A stretch of 39,357 nt of DNA, from assembly GCA_020722685.1 (NCBI GenBank), contig DYKH01000044.1, positions 1 through 39,357 on the forward strand, in the 5' to 3' direction. Positions 24,709 to 34,335 of the stretch are shown here, one piece after another (the first letter of the stretch is position 1; the number at the start of each line of letters is the position of its first letter). Both the position numbers and the translations under genes were made by a program. The notes beneath the pieces are model-generated. The model was not told where the DNA came from. It saw only the letters and a list, made by a program, of their open reading frames with translations, and searched no databases. Source of the DNA: Caldithrix sp. (lineage in GTDB: Bacteria > KSB1 > UBA2214 > DYKH01).

Positions 24709-26067
24709 ATGCGGGTTAATGGGAATGTTTTGGTCGTAGAAGACGATCCGGTGATCAGGCAGTTTCTGGAAACCGCCATTCAGAAAAGAGCTTGCAACAT
24801 CACCAGCGTTGCCGATGGGCGTTCTGCTCTCAAAGCCATAGAGGAAAAAGAATACGATCTGGTCTTTGCCGATCTCAAGATCCCTGAAGTAAGCGGGATG
24901 AAGGTGCTTGAGTACGCCAAGAGAACCAGACCGGACACCAGCGTTGTCATCAGCACAGCCTATGGGTCTATAGAAAACGCGGTGGAAGCCATGCGCAAAG
25001 GGGCCTTTGACTATTTGACAAAACCATTTTCCATCCAAGATGTATTTGATGTCATAGATCGAGTTCTTCAAGACCGCGGCGGCGAAGTAGTCTATCCGCC
25101 CCCAGTCCCGGCGCCGGGAAGCGCTGGTCTCTTGGGAGAATCCGATGCCATACGAAGCATTAGAGAGCGGATCAATAGAATTGCTCCGACTCGGACGACG
25201 GTGTTAATCGAGGGACAGACCGGCGTAGGGAAAGAGGTGGTGGCCGACGCTGTGCATCAGGCAAGCGATAGACGCGACAAGCCGTTCATCAAAGTGAACT
25301 GTGCGGCTTTGCCGGACGCTTTGATTGAAAGCGAATTATTCGGCTACGAAAAGGGTGCCTTTACTGGGGCCTATATGCGCAATCGGGGACGTTTCGAGTT
25401 AGCCGATCACGGCACCATTCTGCTGGACGAAATAGGGGAGCTGCCGCTGTCCATGCAAGCCAAGCTGCTGCGCGTCGTGCAATATAATAGGTTTGAGCGC
25501 TTGGGTAGCGGTAAGTCGGTAGGTGTGGACGTTCGGATCATTGCTACCACCAATCGCAACTTGAGGCAGGAGGTCAAGGCCGGACGATTCCGCGCGGACC
25601 TGTACTACCGGCTTAACGTCGTTCCCATTGTTGTGCCTCCACTGCGGGCGCGCAAAGAAGACATTCCGTTACTGGCCAACCATTTCGTCGCATTGTTTGC
25701 CAAGGAGAACAGGATTTTTAAGCGCCTCTCGACCAAAGCCATGGAGCGGTTGTGTCAATATGATTGGCCGGGAAACGTGCGCGAGCTGCAGAACGTCATC
25801 GAGAAGGCTATGCTCACCGCCAATGGAAATGTCATTCAAGCGGAGGACTTGGAGCTTGGCGAGGATCATAACGACCTTTTGGAGTACTTTATTGATAACC
25901 AAGAGAATGTCACCATTTACGAAGCAGAAAAGGAGCTCATCCTAAAGACGCTGAAGAAGAACGGCAACAACAAGACCAAGGCCGCCGAGGCGCTTGGTAT
26001 CACCCCCAAGACATTGCGCAATAAGCTTGCCGAGTACGGGATGCAATCGGCCGACAGCGTCTCATGA
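24709..26067 (+). CDS. NtrC-family sigma-54-dependent response regulator
   Basis: 452 aa. GGGAGGT sits 5 nt before the ATG. The receiver (1-120) has the acidic pair E11-D12-D13, phospho-acceptor D55 in VFADLKIPE and Lys in LTKPF. The AAA+ domain (about 140-375) carries Walker A GQTGVGKE (169-176), the sigma-54 contact loop GAFTGA, Walker B TILLDEIGELP and an arginine-rich sensor region. The C-terminal Fis-type helix-turn-helix (KNGNNKTKAAEALGITPKTL) binds DNA. It activates sigma-54 promoters when phosphorylated. No histidine kinase is adjacent; the nearest is the GAF kinase at 34336-35763, about 8 kb downstream on the same strand, and pairing is a guess. Confidence 0.95.
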   Translation: MRVNGNVLVVEDDPVIRQFLETAIQKRACNITSVADGRSALKAIEEKEYDLVFADLKIPEVSGMKVLEYAKRTRPDTSVVISTAYGSIENAVEAMRKGAFDYLTKPFSIQDVFDVIDRVLQDRGGEVVYPPPVPAPGSAGLLGESDAIRSIRERINRIAPTRTTVLIEGQTGVGKEVVADAVHQASDRRDKPFIKVNCAALPDALIESELFGYEKGAFTGAYMRNRGRFELADHGTILLDEIGELPLSMQAKLLRVVQYNRFERLGSGKSVGVDVRIIATTNRNLRQEVKAGRFRADLYYRLNVVPIVVPPLRARKEDIPLLANHFVALFAKENRIFKRLSTKAMERLCQYDWPGNVRELQNVIEKAMLTANGNVIQAEDLELGEDHNDLLEYFIDNQENVTIYEAEKELILKTLKKNGNNKTKAAEALGITPKTLRNKLAEYGMQSADSVS

Positions 26068-26567
26068 AATAGAACGATGCTTCTTAATTTCATCCGAGGA
26101 AAGTTGCCTGCGGGTAAAAGCAGTCCTTTGAGACTAGAAGACAAGCAAAGGAAGCTGATCGATTCGAGCTTGCATTCGCGGATGAGAGATTCAGTCCGCT
26201 TATTATCCGGAAGTTTACCAAGAACCATCGATTCCGTTTGGCCCAGCCCTGAGCGACAATGAAAAGTTCTCCCGCAGACAGGTTGCTCTGCAAACAATGA
26301 CCACGGAAATAGTCAAAACCTGAAAGGTCCCCCTCAACGACCAAACAGAACCAAGGATGCGCCGTTTTTGCTACTGGCAATCTCCACAGGTTTCAGGCAT
26401 TTCCACTGCTATCGAGCGGCCTGGCGGTCAGGGAAATTCCTGCGAAACGAGGTGCTTGAACCATGTTTGCTTTGCCGCAATTATTGGGTAAACCATGGAA
26501 CAAGCCACTTGCTGCGGATTTTTGAAAAGCATTTGACGATATAAGCTGTCGAAGGGCGTTGCAAAGG
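26068..26567. other. Intergenic stretch without a supported gene
   Basis: A 61-codon frame from ATG 26077 has no ribosome binding site or recognisable family, and minus-strand frames here also match nothing. No clear promoter or terminator is visible. Confidence 0.4.
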
Positions 26568-27401
26568 ATGGCAATAACAGTTGAAACGAAGGACAACATC
26601 GCTCTATCCGTCAAAGGTCTGAGCAAGTATTATCCTGCCAATGAAGCTTTCTCACTGCGAAGATCACGAATTGCCGCGGTCGATAACGTCAGTTTCTCCA
26701 TAAGAACTCATGAGACGTTTGCCTTAGTAGGCTCGTCGGGCGCCGGCAAGTCTACCATCGGGCGAATCGTCTTGGGCTTGGTCGAAGCCGACTCCGGCTC
26801 GATTTCCTTCTTTGGCCAACCGGTTGACCTTATTCTTAAAAAGAATCCAGCATGGTTCCGTCAGCGCTGCCAGGCAATTTTTCAGGATGCCAAGGCGGCC
26901 CTGAGCCCGCGAATGAAGGTGGGTGAATTGATGCGAGAGTCTTTGCTGCTCGACAAAGCGATGAGTCCGGCAGCCAGGCAAAATAGTATCAATGAATGCT
27001 TCGCCCAGGTTGGACTGCGGGAGGAGCATCTGGATCGCTACCCCCACCAGCTTAGTGGTGGAGAGGCGCAACGGGTGTGCATTGCACGCGCAATCATTCG
27101 CAAACCTCTTTTTATTGTCTGCGACGAGCCTACCTCGAATCTCGACCTGGCAACAGAGTGGGAAATCATCGAGCTGCTCAGAAAGTTGAAGATGGAGACA
27201 AACCTCACCCTGTTGTTTATTACCCATAACCTTTCGGTCGTCCATCGCTTGGCAGATACGGTTGCCACCATGGATCGAGGCAAATTGCTTGGGGTGATGT
27301 CCGCGGACGATTTTGCCAACAAATCCCATTACCAGAGCAATCCGTCCCGGAAGAAGAGGGCAGCCGGCGATTTGTCATCTGTGTACCTGTATGATAATTG
27401 A
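26568..27401 (+). CDS. Orphan Opp/Dpp-type ABC transporter ATPase
   Basis: 277 aa from ATG 26568 (GAAGGG 11 nt upstream; TTG 26559 is an alternative). It has Walker A GSSGAGKST, signature LSGGEAQRVCIARAI, Walker B IVCDEPTSNLD and the H-loop ITHNLSVV. FQDAKAALSPRMKVGELM is the OppF/DppF-style Q-loop segment (normally FQDP-x-x-SLNPR). In peptide importers this subunit works with a second ATPase, two permeases and a binding protein, none of which is in the window. The last bases overlap the kinase start by 11 bp. It may serve permeases encoded elsewhere or have moved into a signalling role. Sequence motifs for ATP hydrolysis are intact. Confidence 0.88.
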   Translation: MAITVETKDNIALSVKGLSKYYPANEAFSLRRSRIAAVDNVSFSIRTHETFALVGSSGAGKSTIGRIVLGLVEADSGSISFFGQPVDLILKKNPAWFRQRCQAIFQDAKAALSPRMKVGELMRESLLLDKAMSPAARQNSINECFAQVGLREEHLDRYPHQLSGGEAQRVCIARAIIRKPLFIVCDEPTSNLDLATEWEIIELLRKLKMETNLTLLFITHNLSVVHRLADTVATMDRGKLLGVMSADDFANKSHYQSNPSRKKRAAGDLSSVYLYDN

Positions 27402-30400
27402 GAATGTACAAACTTCACAGGAACCCACGGTGCGGGATCATCCGATTGTCAATGGCCGCTATCACCTTGTACGCGAGCTGGGGCGAGGCGGCATGGGAAA
27501 GGTCTATCTTGTCGAAGATCAAATCCGCAACCGCCAAAAGGTCGTTCTTAAGGTCCTTCTCTCCGTCGTTGACGCTCCTGAGATTGACGCGCTGAAACGC
27601 GAATTTGCTACCTTGGCAAAGCTGCGCCATCCCAACCTGGTGCAGGTCTTCGATCTCGGCAAGCTGAGTGATTCGACCGGCTATTTCTACACCATGGAGT
27701 TTGTCGACGGACTGCCCTTTTTGACGGCCGTCCGCGATCTTTCCGTTCAAGAACTAACTGCTCTATTTGCACAAATATTACGTGCGCTGGATTATGTTCA
27801 CGCCTCGGGAATTTTCCATGGCGATCTCAAAAGTGAGAATATTCTAGTCACCGGCGACGGCAAGGGTTCCAAGACCATCAAGTTGGTGGATTTCGGATTG
27901 GCTGCCGGACGTCACAGGGGCGAGGAAACACAAGTAGGGGGAACTCTGGAATACTCTGCTCCCGAGTTGTTTCGCGGCGCCCCGCTTTCCGTCCAAACGG
28001 ATTTGTATGCTGTGGGCATATTGATGTACTGGGCGATCACCGGTCGTCCGCCCTTTTCCGGCTCGCCCGAAGAAATCAAGCAGGGCCATCTTGCGTCTCA
28101 TCCGCCGGGATTGTCCGGCGCGGATGCGGCAGTGCCGGAATACATAGCCGCCATTTTGCGGCGAATGCTGGCCAAAGACCCCGTGGAACGATACGCCTCG
28201 GCAGAAGAGGTGCTGACGGCCTTGCGAGAGGGCGAAACCCATACCGCAAACGACAGCGAGTACATTGCCGCGAGAATCTGGGACGCGTTTTTTCAAATCA
28301 AGTCGGAGCAGATCGCCGCTTTGGTCGAAACACTGTCCCTTCCTGCGGCCAGGGAGGGCATGAAAGCCAAGGCAGCTTCGCCGAACATGGTGGTCATCTC
28401 CGGCAATGAGGGGTGCGGTCATGCTTTGATACTTGACCGGATAAAGCATCATTTACAGATGCGGGACGTTCGCATAATCGAAGCATGGTGCAACACCGGT
28501 TTCACCGTCCCATTTCAACCGATTACGGACGCTTTTAAGGGCCATCTCTTGCTCCCCGGCAGCATCGATGATGATGACACGGATTTCAGTCTCAGCAGCC
28601 CCGGGCAGACTGCAAGCGACTCCGGCAACAAAGAAAGCAAAGTGAAAGACCCCGAGTTGTGGCGCTACCAGTTCATGGAGGCATTCACAAACCGTGTTGC
28701 GGCTGCCAGCCGGAAGGAGCCCTTTGTGTTGATCGTTCATAACCTCGAACAGGCCGATGAAGGAACGATCGCTCTTGTCCATTACCTGGCGCGCGCGCTT
28801 GAACACCATGACTGTTCGATTTGTGTCAGCATAACTTTTGACAGGCTCTCCGCGGAGGCTGCGACCATCATTCGACGACAACAGGAGTCGGTCAGGGACG
28901 TGATGGAGCAAGTCATTCAACCGCTTTCGGACGGAGAGATGCCAGATCTGTTGCAAAAAGCTTTCGACCAGGCGTCATTTCCCAACGGCTTTTGTCACGA
29001 GCTGATGGAAAAGAGCGGCGGAATCCCACTTATCATTGCAGATATTTTAGCCGAGCTAAATATTCGCGGCGTCTTTCACCGATTTGGCTCGGAATGGACG
29101 GTCAGCGACAACTACGATCTTGCCAATGTCGTCCGTGACGGTATCCGCAATTTGTACGAAAAGCTGTTTCAGAATCTTTCCGCGGCCGAGCAAGAGGTTG
29201 CCCAGCACATCGCCGTGTTCGGTGCCGCTGTCGAGCATGCAATTTTGGCGGATTGGCTTGGCCGGGAGGACCTTGATCTTGAACAGATTCTCGCCGACCT
29301 GATCCACAAACGCGTACTGACGACGCGAACAATCGGCAAACAAGTCCTTTACAGTTTTCTATCCGATAGTCTTAGAGAGGCCGTGTATGCGCGCCTCCCT
29401 GAATCGGAGTGTCGTCGTTATCACCAGTCGATTGTTCAATTGCTGCAAAGAAAGACTTATCCCGGCCTTTCCGTGGAGTTGCAGGCCCACCATTATCTCA
29501 AAGCGGGGTGTCAGAGCAAAGCCCCCGTCATAGCCGCTCAGGCTTTTAATTGGCTGAAACGAGCCTATGCGAATCGCAAAGCGCTGAACCTTGCCAGATT
29601 AGCCTTAGAAGCTTGCGATTCGAGCAACGTGCGCTTTCGCCGCGCCTTTTTGCGGCGAGCGGCAGAAATGGAAGAAATTCTCGGCGAAACAGAATCTGCC
29701 CTTGACCATTTTAACCGTGTGCTGTTTTTATATTACAGACCAGTCGGCAAGGCGGCCATCTTGCGCCGCATCGCCTCGCTTTATCAAAAGATGGGCAAGA
29801 TCGAAGCGGCCAGAGGCGCATTGAAGCAAGCCAATGAGAGTCTGACCATGAATGCCAAAGTGGAAAAGGCTCTCCTGTTGCGAGAGCTTTCCTGGTTGGA
29901 AATCGTAGGAGGTAAACCCGTGGAGGCGCTGGCGCTCTCTCGGAAGTCGCTCGAGAATCTCAATGGGTCTACTGCCAGCCGTCCGCTGGCGCTGGCGCTC
30001 AATACGCTTGCGTTGGCCAGCTTTTATGTGGGCAAAACGAATGACGCCATCGAATACATGGTGCAGAGTGCCAGCGCGCGGCGGGCGATAGGGGATGAAA
30101 GAGGAGAGGCAGGCATACTCAACAATCTGGGGGTACTGCACAACATCGCTGGAAGCAGCCAGCGTGCCTTGGACGATTGGCAAAAGAGTCTGGAGATGCG
30201 CGAGCGCATTGGTGATTTACTGGGACTGGGTGAAACCCTCAACAACATGGGCATCTTGCTCATGGAAAAGGGACAATACGTTCGTTCCATGAATTGCTAT
30301 CGTAGGAGCAAAGAGCTTTATCAACGCGTTGGCGATATCAATGGATTGTTGCTGGTGCACTGCAATTTGGGCGAGTTGGCCTATATGCGTGAAGATTTCT

Positions 30401-31158
30401 CCTCGGCCTTGCAGGCGCTGGATGAAGGGTTGCTATATGCCGAAAGAGTGCAGACGCATCGCGACGAAGCAGAGCTGCTCTATCAAAAGGCAAGAGTTTT
30501 CCTCACCTTGAATCAGGGGCTGCGCGCCGCTCAGTGCCTTGATCGTTGCCTGAATCTGGCAAATTCTTATAGCAAGAAAAGCAGATTGGGAGCATATCTG
30601 GTTCTCAAGAGCCGGGAAAGGCATCTTGCCGGAGATCTAGGGGCTAGCGAGTTCTTGGCGCAGGCCGAGGAAATCAGCCAGATGGAACAAGAGCAGATAT
30701 TGCAGATCGAGATCAAAATGGAGCGCTTGAGCCAACTGCTCGATAGAAACCAAACCGATACTCTCCAAGATGACCTGGCATATCTGGTACAGGAATTGGA
30801 AAGGAGCAATTATCGCCGCTATCAAGTGCAAATTTGGCTGCTGCAGGCCAGGGCGCTAATGAACCGGAACGGCGACGCGGCCACCATACTCGGCATTCTC
30901 AACAAGGCGGAGAGTCTGGCAGAATCCATGACGCTGCTGCTGCAGGTTAAGAGCATCAACCTGCTCAAGGGAAGGCTTTATCGATTGTCCGGACGGCTTG
31001 CGGATGCGTTCAATTGTTATCGTAAGGCGTACAAGGCCCTGAAGGCTATTCTGACTGCTATCCGGGAAGACGAATATAAAAAGTCCTTCTTGGCCGCGCC
31101 GGAAAACCAGACCCTTGTAGAGGCCATCAAATCGCTGCAAATGGAGATGCGCAAGTGA
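27391..31158 (+). CDS. Ser/Thr protein kinase-STAND-TPR regulator
   Basis: 1255 aa. The frame is open from 27313, but ATG 27391 (MIIENVQTSQEP) begins just before the kinase and overlaps the ABC stop. Residues 20-285 form a Hanks-type kinase: glycine loop LGRGGMGKVY, K54, H143-G144-D145 in HGDLKSEN (a non-RD kinase), D167 in DFGLA and SAPELF. Residues about 330-640 resemble an AAA_16/STAND ATPase, but the P-loop reads GNEGCGHA with His344 for Lys, and the Walker B strand is FVLIVHNLEQAD with His450-Asn451 for Asp-Asp. Nucleotide hydrolysis there is doubtful. Residues about 720-1250 are TPR repeats (for example GEAGILNNLGVLHNIAG). Cytoplasmic; no transmembrane segment. The design resembles PknK-type regulators, without their DNA-binding end. 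Confidence 0.92.
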   Translation: MIIENVQTSQEPTVRDHPIVNGRYHLVRELGRGGMGKVYLVEDQIRNRQKVVLKVLLSVVDAPEIDALKREFATLAKLRHPNLVQVFDLGKLSDSTGYFYTMEFVDGLPFLTAVRDLSVQELTALFAQILRALDYVHASGIFHGDLKSENILVTGDGKGSKTIKLVDFGLAAGRHRGEETQVGGTLEYSAPELFRGAPLSVQTDLYAVGILMYWAITGRPPFSGSPEEIKQGHLASHPPGLSGADAAVPEYIAAILRRMLAKDPVERYASAEEVLTALREGETHTANDSEYIAARIWDAFFQIKSEQIAALVETLSLPAAREGMKAKAASPNMVVISGNEGCGHALILDRIKHHLQMRDVRIIEAWCNTGFTVPFQPITDAFKGHLLLPGSIDDDDTDFSLSSPGQTASDSGNKESKVKDPELWRYQFMEAFTNRVAAASRKEPFVLIVHNLEQADEGTIALVHYLARALEHHDCSICVSITFDRLSAEAATIIRRQQESVRDVMEQVIQPLSDGEMPDLLQKAFDQASFPNGFCHELMEKSGGIPLIIADILAELNIRGVFHRFGSEWTVSDNYDLANVVRDGIRNLYEKLFQNLSAAEQEVAQHIAVFGAAVEHAILADWLGREDLDLEQILADLIHKRVLTTRTIGKQVLYSFLSDSLREAVYARLPESECRRYHQSIVQLLQRKTYPGLSVELQAHHYLKAGCQSKAPVIAAQAFNWLKRAYANRKALNLARLALEACDSSNVRFRRAFLRRAAEMEEILGETESALDHFNRVLFLYYRPVGKAAILRRIASLYQKMGKIEAARGALKQANESLTMNAKVEKALLLRELSWLEIVGGKPVEALALSRKSLENLNGSTASRPLALALNTLALASFYVGKTNDAIEYMVQSASARRAIGDERGEAGILNNLGVLHNIAGSSQRALDDWQKSLEMRERIGDLLGLGETLNNMGILLMEKGQYVRSMNCYRRSKELYQRVGDINGLLLVHCNLGELAYMREDFSSALQALDEGLLYAERVQTHRDEAELLYQKARVFLTLNQGLRAAQCLDRCLNLANSYSKKSRLGAYLVLKSRERHLAGDLGASEFLAQAEEISQMEQEQILQIEIKMERLSQLLDRNQTDTLQDDLAYLVQELERSNYRRYQVQIWLLQARALMNRNGDAATILGILNKAESLAESMTLLLQVKSINLLKGRLYRLSGRLADAFNCYRKAYKALKAILTAIREDEYKKSFLAAPENQTLVEAIKSLQMEMRK

Positions 31159-31340
31159 GGAGGCCATTCGGACCATCCGCGCGCCCCGCGCACATGCGGC
31201 CGGGCTTAACGCCGACTCCAGAAGACTCTTGTAACCGATTTGTGACGCCCGCCCAATTGGGCGTAACAATTCTTTGCCAGTCTCGGAATTTCTTCGGTTT
31301 GACAGCCGTCCTAACGTGCGGTAATATATGGCGAGGACGG

Positions 31341-31360
31341 GATCGAAGGAGGATTCGATC
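31341..31360. repeat. Perfect short hairpin with GGAGGA loop
   Basis: GATCGAA (31341-31347) and TTCGATC (31354-31360) flank a GGAGGA loop. No reading frame is obviously controlled by it. Confidence 0.3.
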
Positions 31361-31553
31361 GTGGCATAGCCATTGCATGTTTTCCGAATGAGTGAGACCA
31401 ATGCGATGCGAGATACGCGCGCATTATCTATTTTTGCGGGGGTCGGTGCAAGTCTGGGCGGACGGAGGCCGACCTCCGCAATAGAGGCCCGTAAATCGCG
31501 AGCCATAGGCGACGAAAGCTAATTCCATTACAGGAGGTTGACAACGAGCTTTT

Positions 31554-31677
31554 GTAACCAATCACAGGGTATCCTGCCGGTGCCGTCATTCCTGCGGATG
31601 CAGGAATCTCCTTTCCATTACACGGCAGAAGGAGACTCCTGCATACGCAGGGGCGGCCGCATCCTGTGATCGGTTAC
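31554..31677 (+). mobile_element. Palindromic MITE, copy C (best preserved)
   Basis: The 15-bp terminal inverted repeats are GTAACCAATCACAGG and, at the right end inverted, GTAACCGATCACAGG. GAGCTTTT flanks it directly on both sides (31546-31553 and 31678-31685), an 8-bp target-site duplication. Internal arms GATGCAGGAATCTCCTT and AAGGAGACTCCTGCAT extend the fold into a near-full-length hairpin. A GTAA terminus with 8-bp duplication recalls IS66-family transposons, but no transposase is present to confirm this. Confidence 0.85.
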
Positions 31678-32082
31678 GAGCTTTTGCTGTCAAGCTTCTC
31701 ATAGTTTCGTCGTTGGTAGATTTTATCAGTACCAGATCAGGGGTGTAACTGCTTTTGCGAGCATCAAATGACTCAATAGTCAATATCACCGGATTCAGGG
31801 CTTGAGCCCGGCAGATCGGCAGAATAACGCTCCGGTTTCCAGGCTATTATGCCGGATGCCATCGTACAGATCTGCCACAAATTGTGTCGCAAACCCGCAC
31901 CGCATCCCTAACGGGGATTCGATTAACAGCACTCCGGCAAGCTGCGGATCCCCGTGGGGTGCTTTTTCATCATAGCAAAAATCAAAAGGCAACATTTCAG
32001 TACCAATCAGCAGAATGGAAGTTTGCTCTCCCGTGAGGGCGCTTTCAATCAGTAGGGCAATAGGGAGAAGGAGGAAAATAGG

Positions 32083-32649
32083 ATGAGAAAATGGTTACTG
32101 TTTGCAGTTGCGATAGCAATGGCCTTCGCCTATTGGGGTTGCGGCAAGATGGGGCAGGTTTTGGAGCCGAACGAATCCGTTTTCAAGGACGGTGATGACG
32201 CGGCCGTCATTACCTCCTGGGGTGATTCCAAAGGGCGCTCTCACTGGGATGCAAAAAAGGTCATTTCTTATGAACGCGGCGGCAACCTCGAAGTCGATGG
32301 GGTGTTCCAGTTGCAAGTTGCCCCCTATTCCATGAGCACGCGGGAGAACACCAAAATATTCGGTGAGGTCGATGGTGACACCCAAGACGGAAAAATGATA
32401 CTGCAATTTCACTTCGCGCCCGAAGGCCTTGAATTCAGTCCGGCGGCAGAATTGGTGCTAAATTGGAGCAAACTGGAGATAAGCGGCCATGAATCCTTGA
32501 ATCTGCTGTATTGGAATCCGCAGACGGGCGACTGGGAAAAGGTTTCCGATTGGAACGATTCTTCCAGATTCTACAAGTGGAACAAGAAGGGGAAGAAAAT
32601 CAGCTTCCCAATTTATCATTTTTCCATCTATGCTCTTTCGAAAGACTGA
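32083..32649 (+). CDS. Predicted lipoprotein of unknown function
   Basis: 188 aa. An AAGGAGG site precedes the ATG. Residues 1-20 are a signal peptide with a lipobox-like FAYWGC, so Cys20 is probably lipidated. The mature part contains MILQFHFAPEGLEFSPAAELVLNWSKLEI and LNLLYWNPQTGDWEKVSDW, the pattern of a beta-sandwich resembling ZU5-type domains. This match is weak. No enzyme motif is visible. It sits between the kinase-STAND gene and the TPR gene, so a sensing role at the envelope is possible but not shown. Confidence 0.75.
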   Translation: MRKWLLFAVAIAMAFAYWGCGKMGQVLEPNESVFKDGDDAAVITSWGDSKGRSHWDAKKVISYERGGNLEVDGVFQLQVAPYSMSTRENTKIFGEVDGDTQDGKMILQFHFAPEGLEFSPAAELVLNWSKLEISGHESLNLLYWNPQTGDWEKVSDWNDSSRFYKWNKKGKKISFPIYHFSIYALSKD

Positions 32650-32850
32650 CCAAACAGTGCTTCCATAGCCGCTTTGGCCATGAAGAATGCGCCTTATCGT
32701 GAGCGGACTTTTTGGTGAGGCACGTAGCAGAATCGTCTCTCACTACGCAAGCCATTTCTTGGGCAGTGATATTCAGTACAATTTTGTCGAGTTGCATACT
32801 GATTTGATACCGACAGCTTTGAAAAATGCTACAGAGAACTTGAAAATACA

Positions 32851-34140
32851 ATGGCGGACAAAAACACAATCGATCAACTCGCACCCATTCTGGACAATAT
32901 CCAAGAAATTTGTCATGCGGTCGGTCAAACGGTATTCACTCCGGAAACCTCCGTTATACTGAGTGAGGTGGAACGAGCCACCGCAGCCATGCGTATGGGG
33001 CAAGGAGGGTTCGCCTTTCTTCCCGGCGTCGATGTGCGACACCCGGAGTCTTACTTTGAGCTGGCAGTCAGGAGCATCGAGCAAATTCCCAAAATTCAAT
33101 TCAGTCAAGAGCAGCGCGGCTATCTGAACATCGAATTGGGGAAGGCGTACTTTCTGCTCGGCGACCTTGAGGCAGCCAAGCTGAAACTGAACTCTGCCTT
33201 AACCGTCGCGCTGCAGCTTAATTTGACTGATCTTCGAGCTGAGGCCCTCAAGCGTCTGGGAGACGTAGATTTTCGGAGAAACAATTACAGCGAAGCTGAA
33301 AAACTGTATAAAGAGAGCCTCGAGCAGTATCAAAAGGCCGAAAACTTGGAGGGGCAAGGAACCATTTATAATGATCTGGGCACCATAGCCTTCTACGCCG
33401 GCGATTGGCCGGTCGCTGAAGGCTATTTTAGTCAATCCAGGGAGATCGCCGAGCAATTGGACCACACCAGGCTTCTGGCCAAGGTGAACAACAATTTGGG
33501 TGCATCGCATAACGTTCGGGGTCAATACGAAGCCGCGATCTCGTGCTTCGAGGCAGCATTGCCGAAATTCGAACAGATGGGCGACTTTAATGGCGTAGCC
33601 GAGGTCTACCACAACATTGGGCTTTGCTACGCCCGGCAAAACAATTGGCTAAAAGCAGGTGAATGCTACGAGCGCTCGACTCATTTTTCCAAACGAGCCC
33701 ATAACGTATACCTTACTGCCACCACCTTTATGCATCGAGCCGAGTTGTGCATTGAGATTTGCGATTTCAGTGTCGCGCGGCACTATTGCTCTCAGGCGCT
33801 GGACATTTTTATCAAGATCGGCAACAAAGAAGGATTGGCGGACGGCTACAAGTTGCTCGCTTCCGTTCATCGCCGTTTTGGCCAGTTTGAGGTGGCGAAG
33901 ATTTATTTGGGCAAGGCTTTAGGAATTTGTTTAGAGATAAAGAATAGATTGAACGAGGCCGAGACTTTGGCCGAGTACGCGCGTGTTGCCAGAGACCAGG
34001 GCGACGAGGAAGATGCGAACAAAAAGTTCGACTTGGCCATTTCCATATTTCAATCCATCGAGGCCAAAGATGCGTGCAAGAAATTGTTAGAGGAAAAAGA
34101 CCGGTCAAAAGCTCCTTCGATTTTCAGTCGAGATTTGTAA
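32851..34140 (+). CDS. TPR-repeat protein
   Basis: 429 aa, no signal peptide. Residues about 85-405 consist of roughly eight TPR units of the NB-ARC/kinesin-light-chain kind, such as GTIYNDLGTIAFYAGDWPVA and EVYHNIGLCYARQNNWLKAG. The N-terminal 80 residues are helical and unassigned. The TPR style is close to that of the kinase at 27391-31158, suggesting a shared origin or docking between the two, which is inference. The site before ATG 32851 is weak; an overlapping upstream frame from 32687 (MRLIVSGLFGEAR) is protein-like for about 55 codons and may be a small gene. No catalytic domain is present. Confidence 0.85.
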   Translation: MADKNTIDQLAPILDNIQEICHAVGQTVFTPETSVILSEVERATAAMRMGQGGFAFLPGVDVRHPESYFELAVRSIEQIPKIQFSQEQRGYLNIELGKAYFLLGDLEAAKLKLNSALTVALQLNLTDLRAEALKRLGDVDFRRNNYSEAEKLYKESLEQYQKAENLEGQGTIYNDLGTIAFYAGDWPVAEGYFSQSREIAEQLDHTRLLAKVNNNLGASHNVRGQYEAAISCFEAALPKFEQMGDFNGVAEVYHNIGLCYARQNNWLKAGECYERSTHFSKRAHNVYLTATTFMHRAELCIEICDFSVARHYCSQALDIFIKIGNKEGLADGYKLLASVHRRFGQFEVAKIYLGKALGICLEIKNRLNEAETLAEYARVARDQGDEEDANKKFDLAISIFQSIEAKDACKKLLEEKDRSKAPSIFSRDL

Positions 34141-34335
34141 TGATTTTCAAATTGTGCTCCGCTGTAAGCTTGTAACTCTGCCTTCGGATGCGGCAGAAAA
34201 GAAAGTCAGCTTACCGGCGTGCAATGCAACCCGGCGCAGAGAAAATCGAAGGCGTCGGCCCAGGATTTGGCTTTCGGGGCGCGAAAAATTGCATCTTATC
34301 ATAGTACGGTACAGGTTAAGTAGGAGGAGGAAGGG

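Larger units (their letters stand above)
31159..32082. other. 924-bp intergenic stretch with MITE and short hairpins
   Basis: It contains the MITE copy C (31554-31677) and several inverted repeats, including GCCCAATTGGGC near 31251 and GGTCGG/CCGACC arms near 31440-31475. A minus-strand frame (31795-31995) is open but unsupported. I see no promoter that I would defend for the lipoprotein gene. Confidence 0.5.

Noticed and set aside
31795..31995. 66-codon minus-strand frame with protein-like composition
   Set aside because: The open frame extends upstream through the lipoprotein ribosome binding site and matches no family known to me. It is not strong enough to list as a gene.
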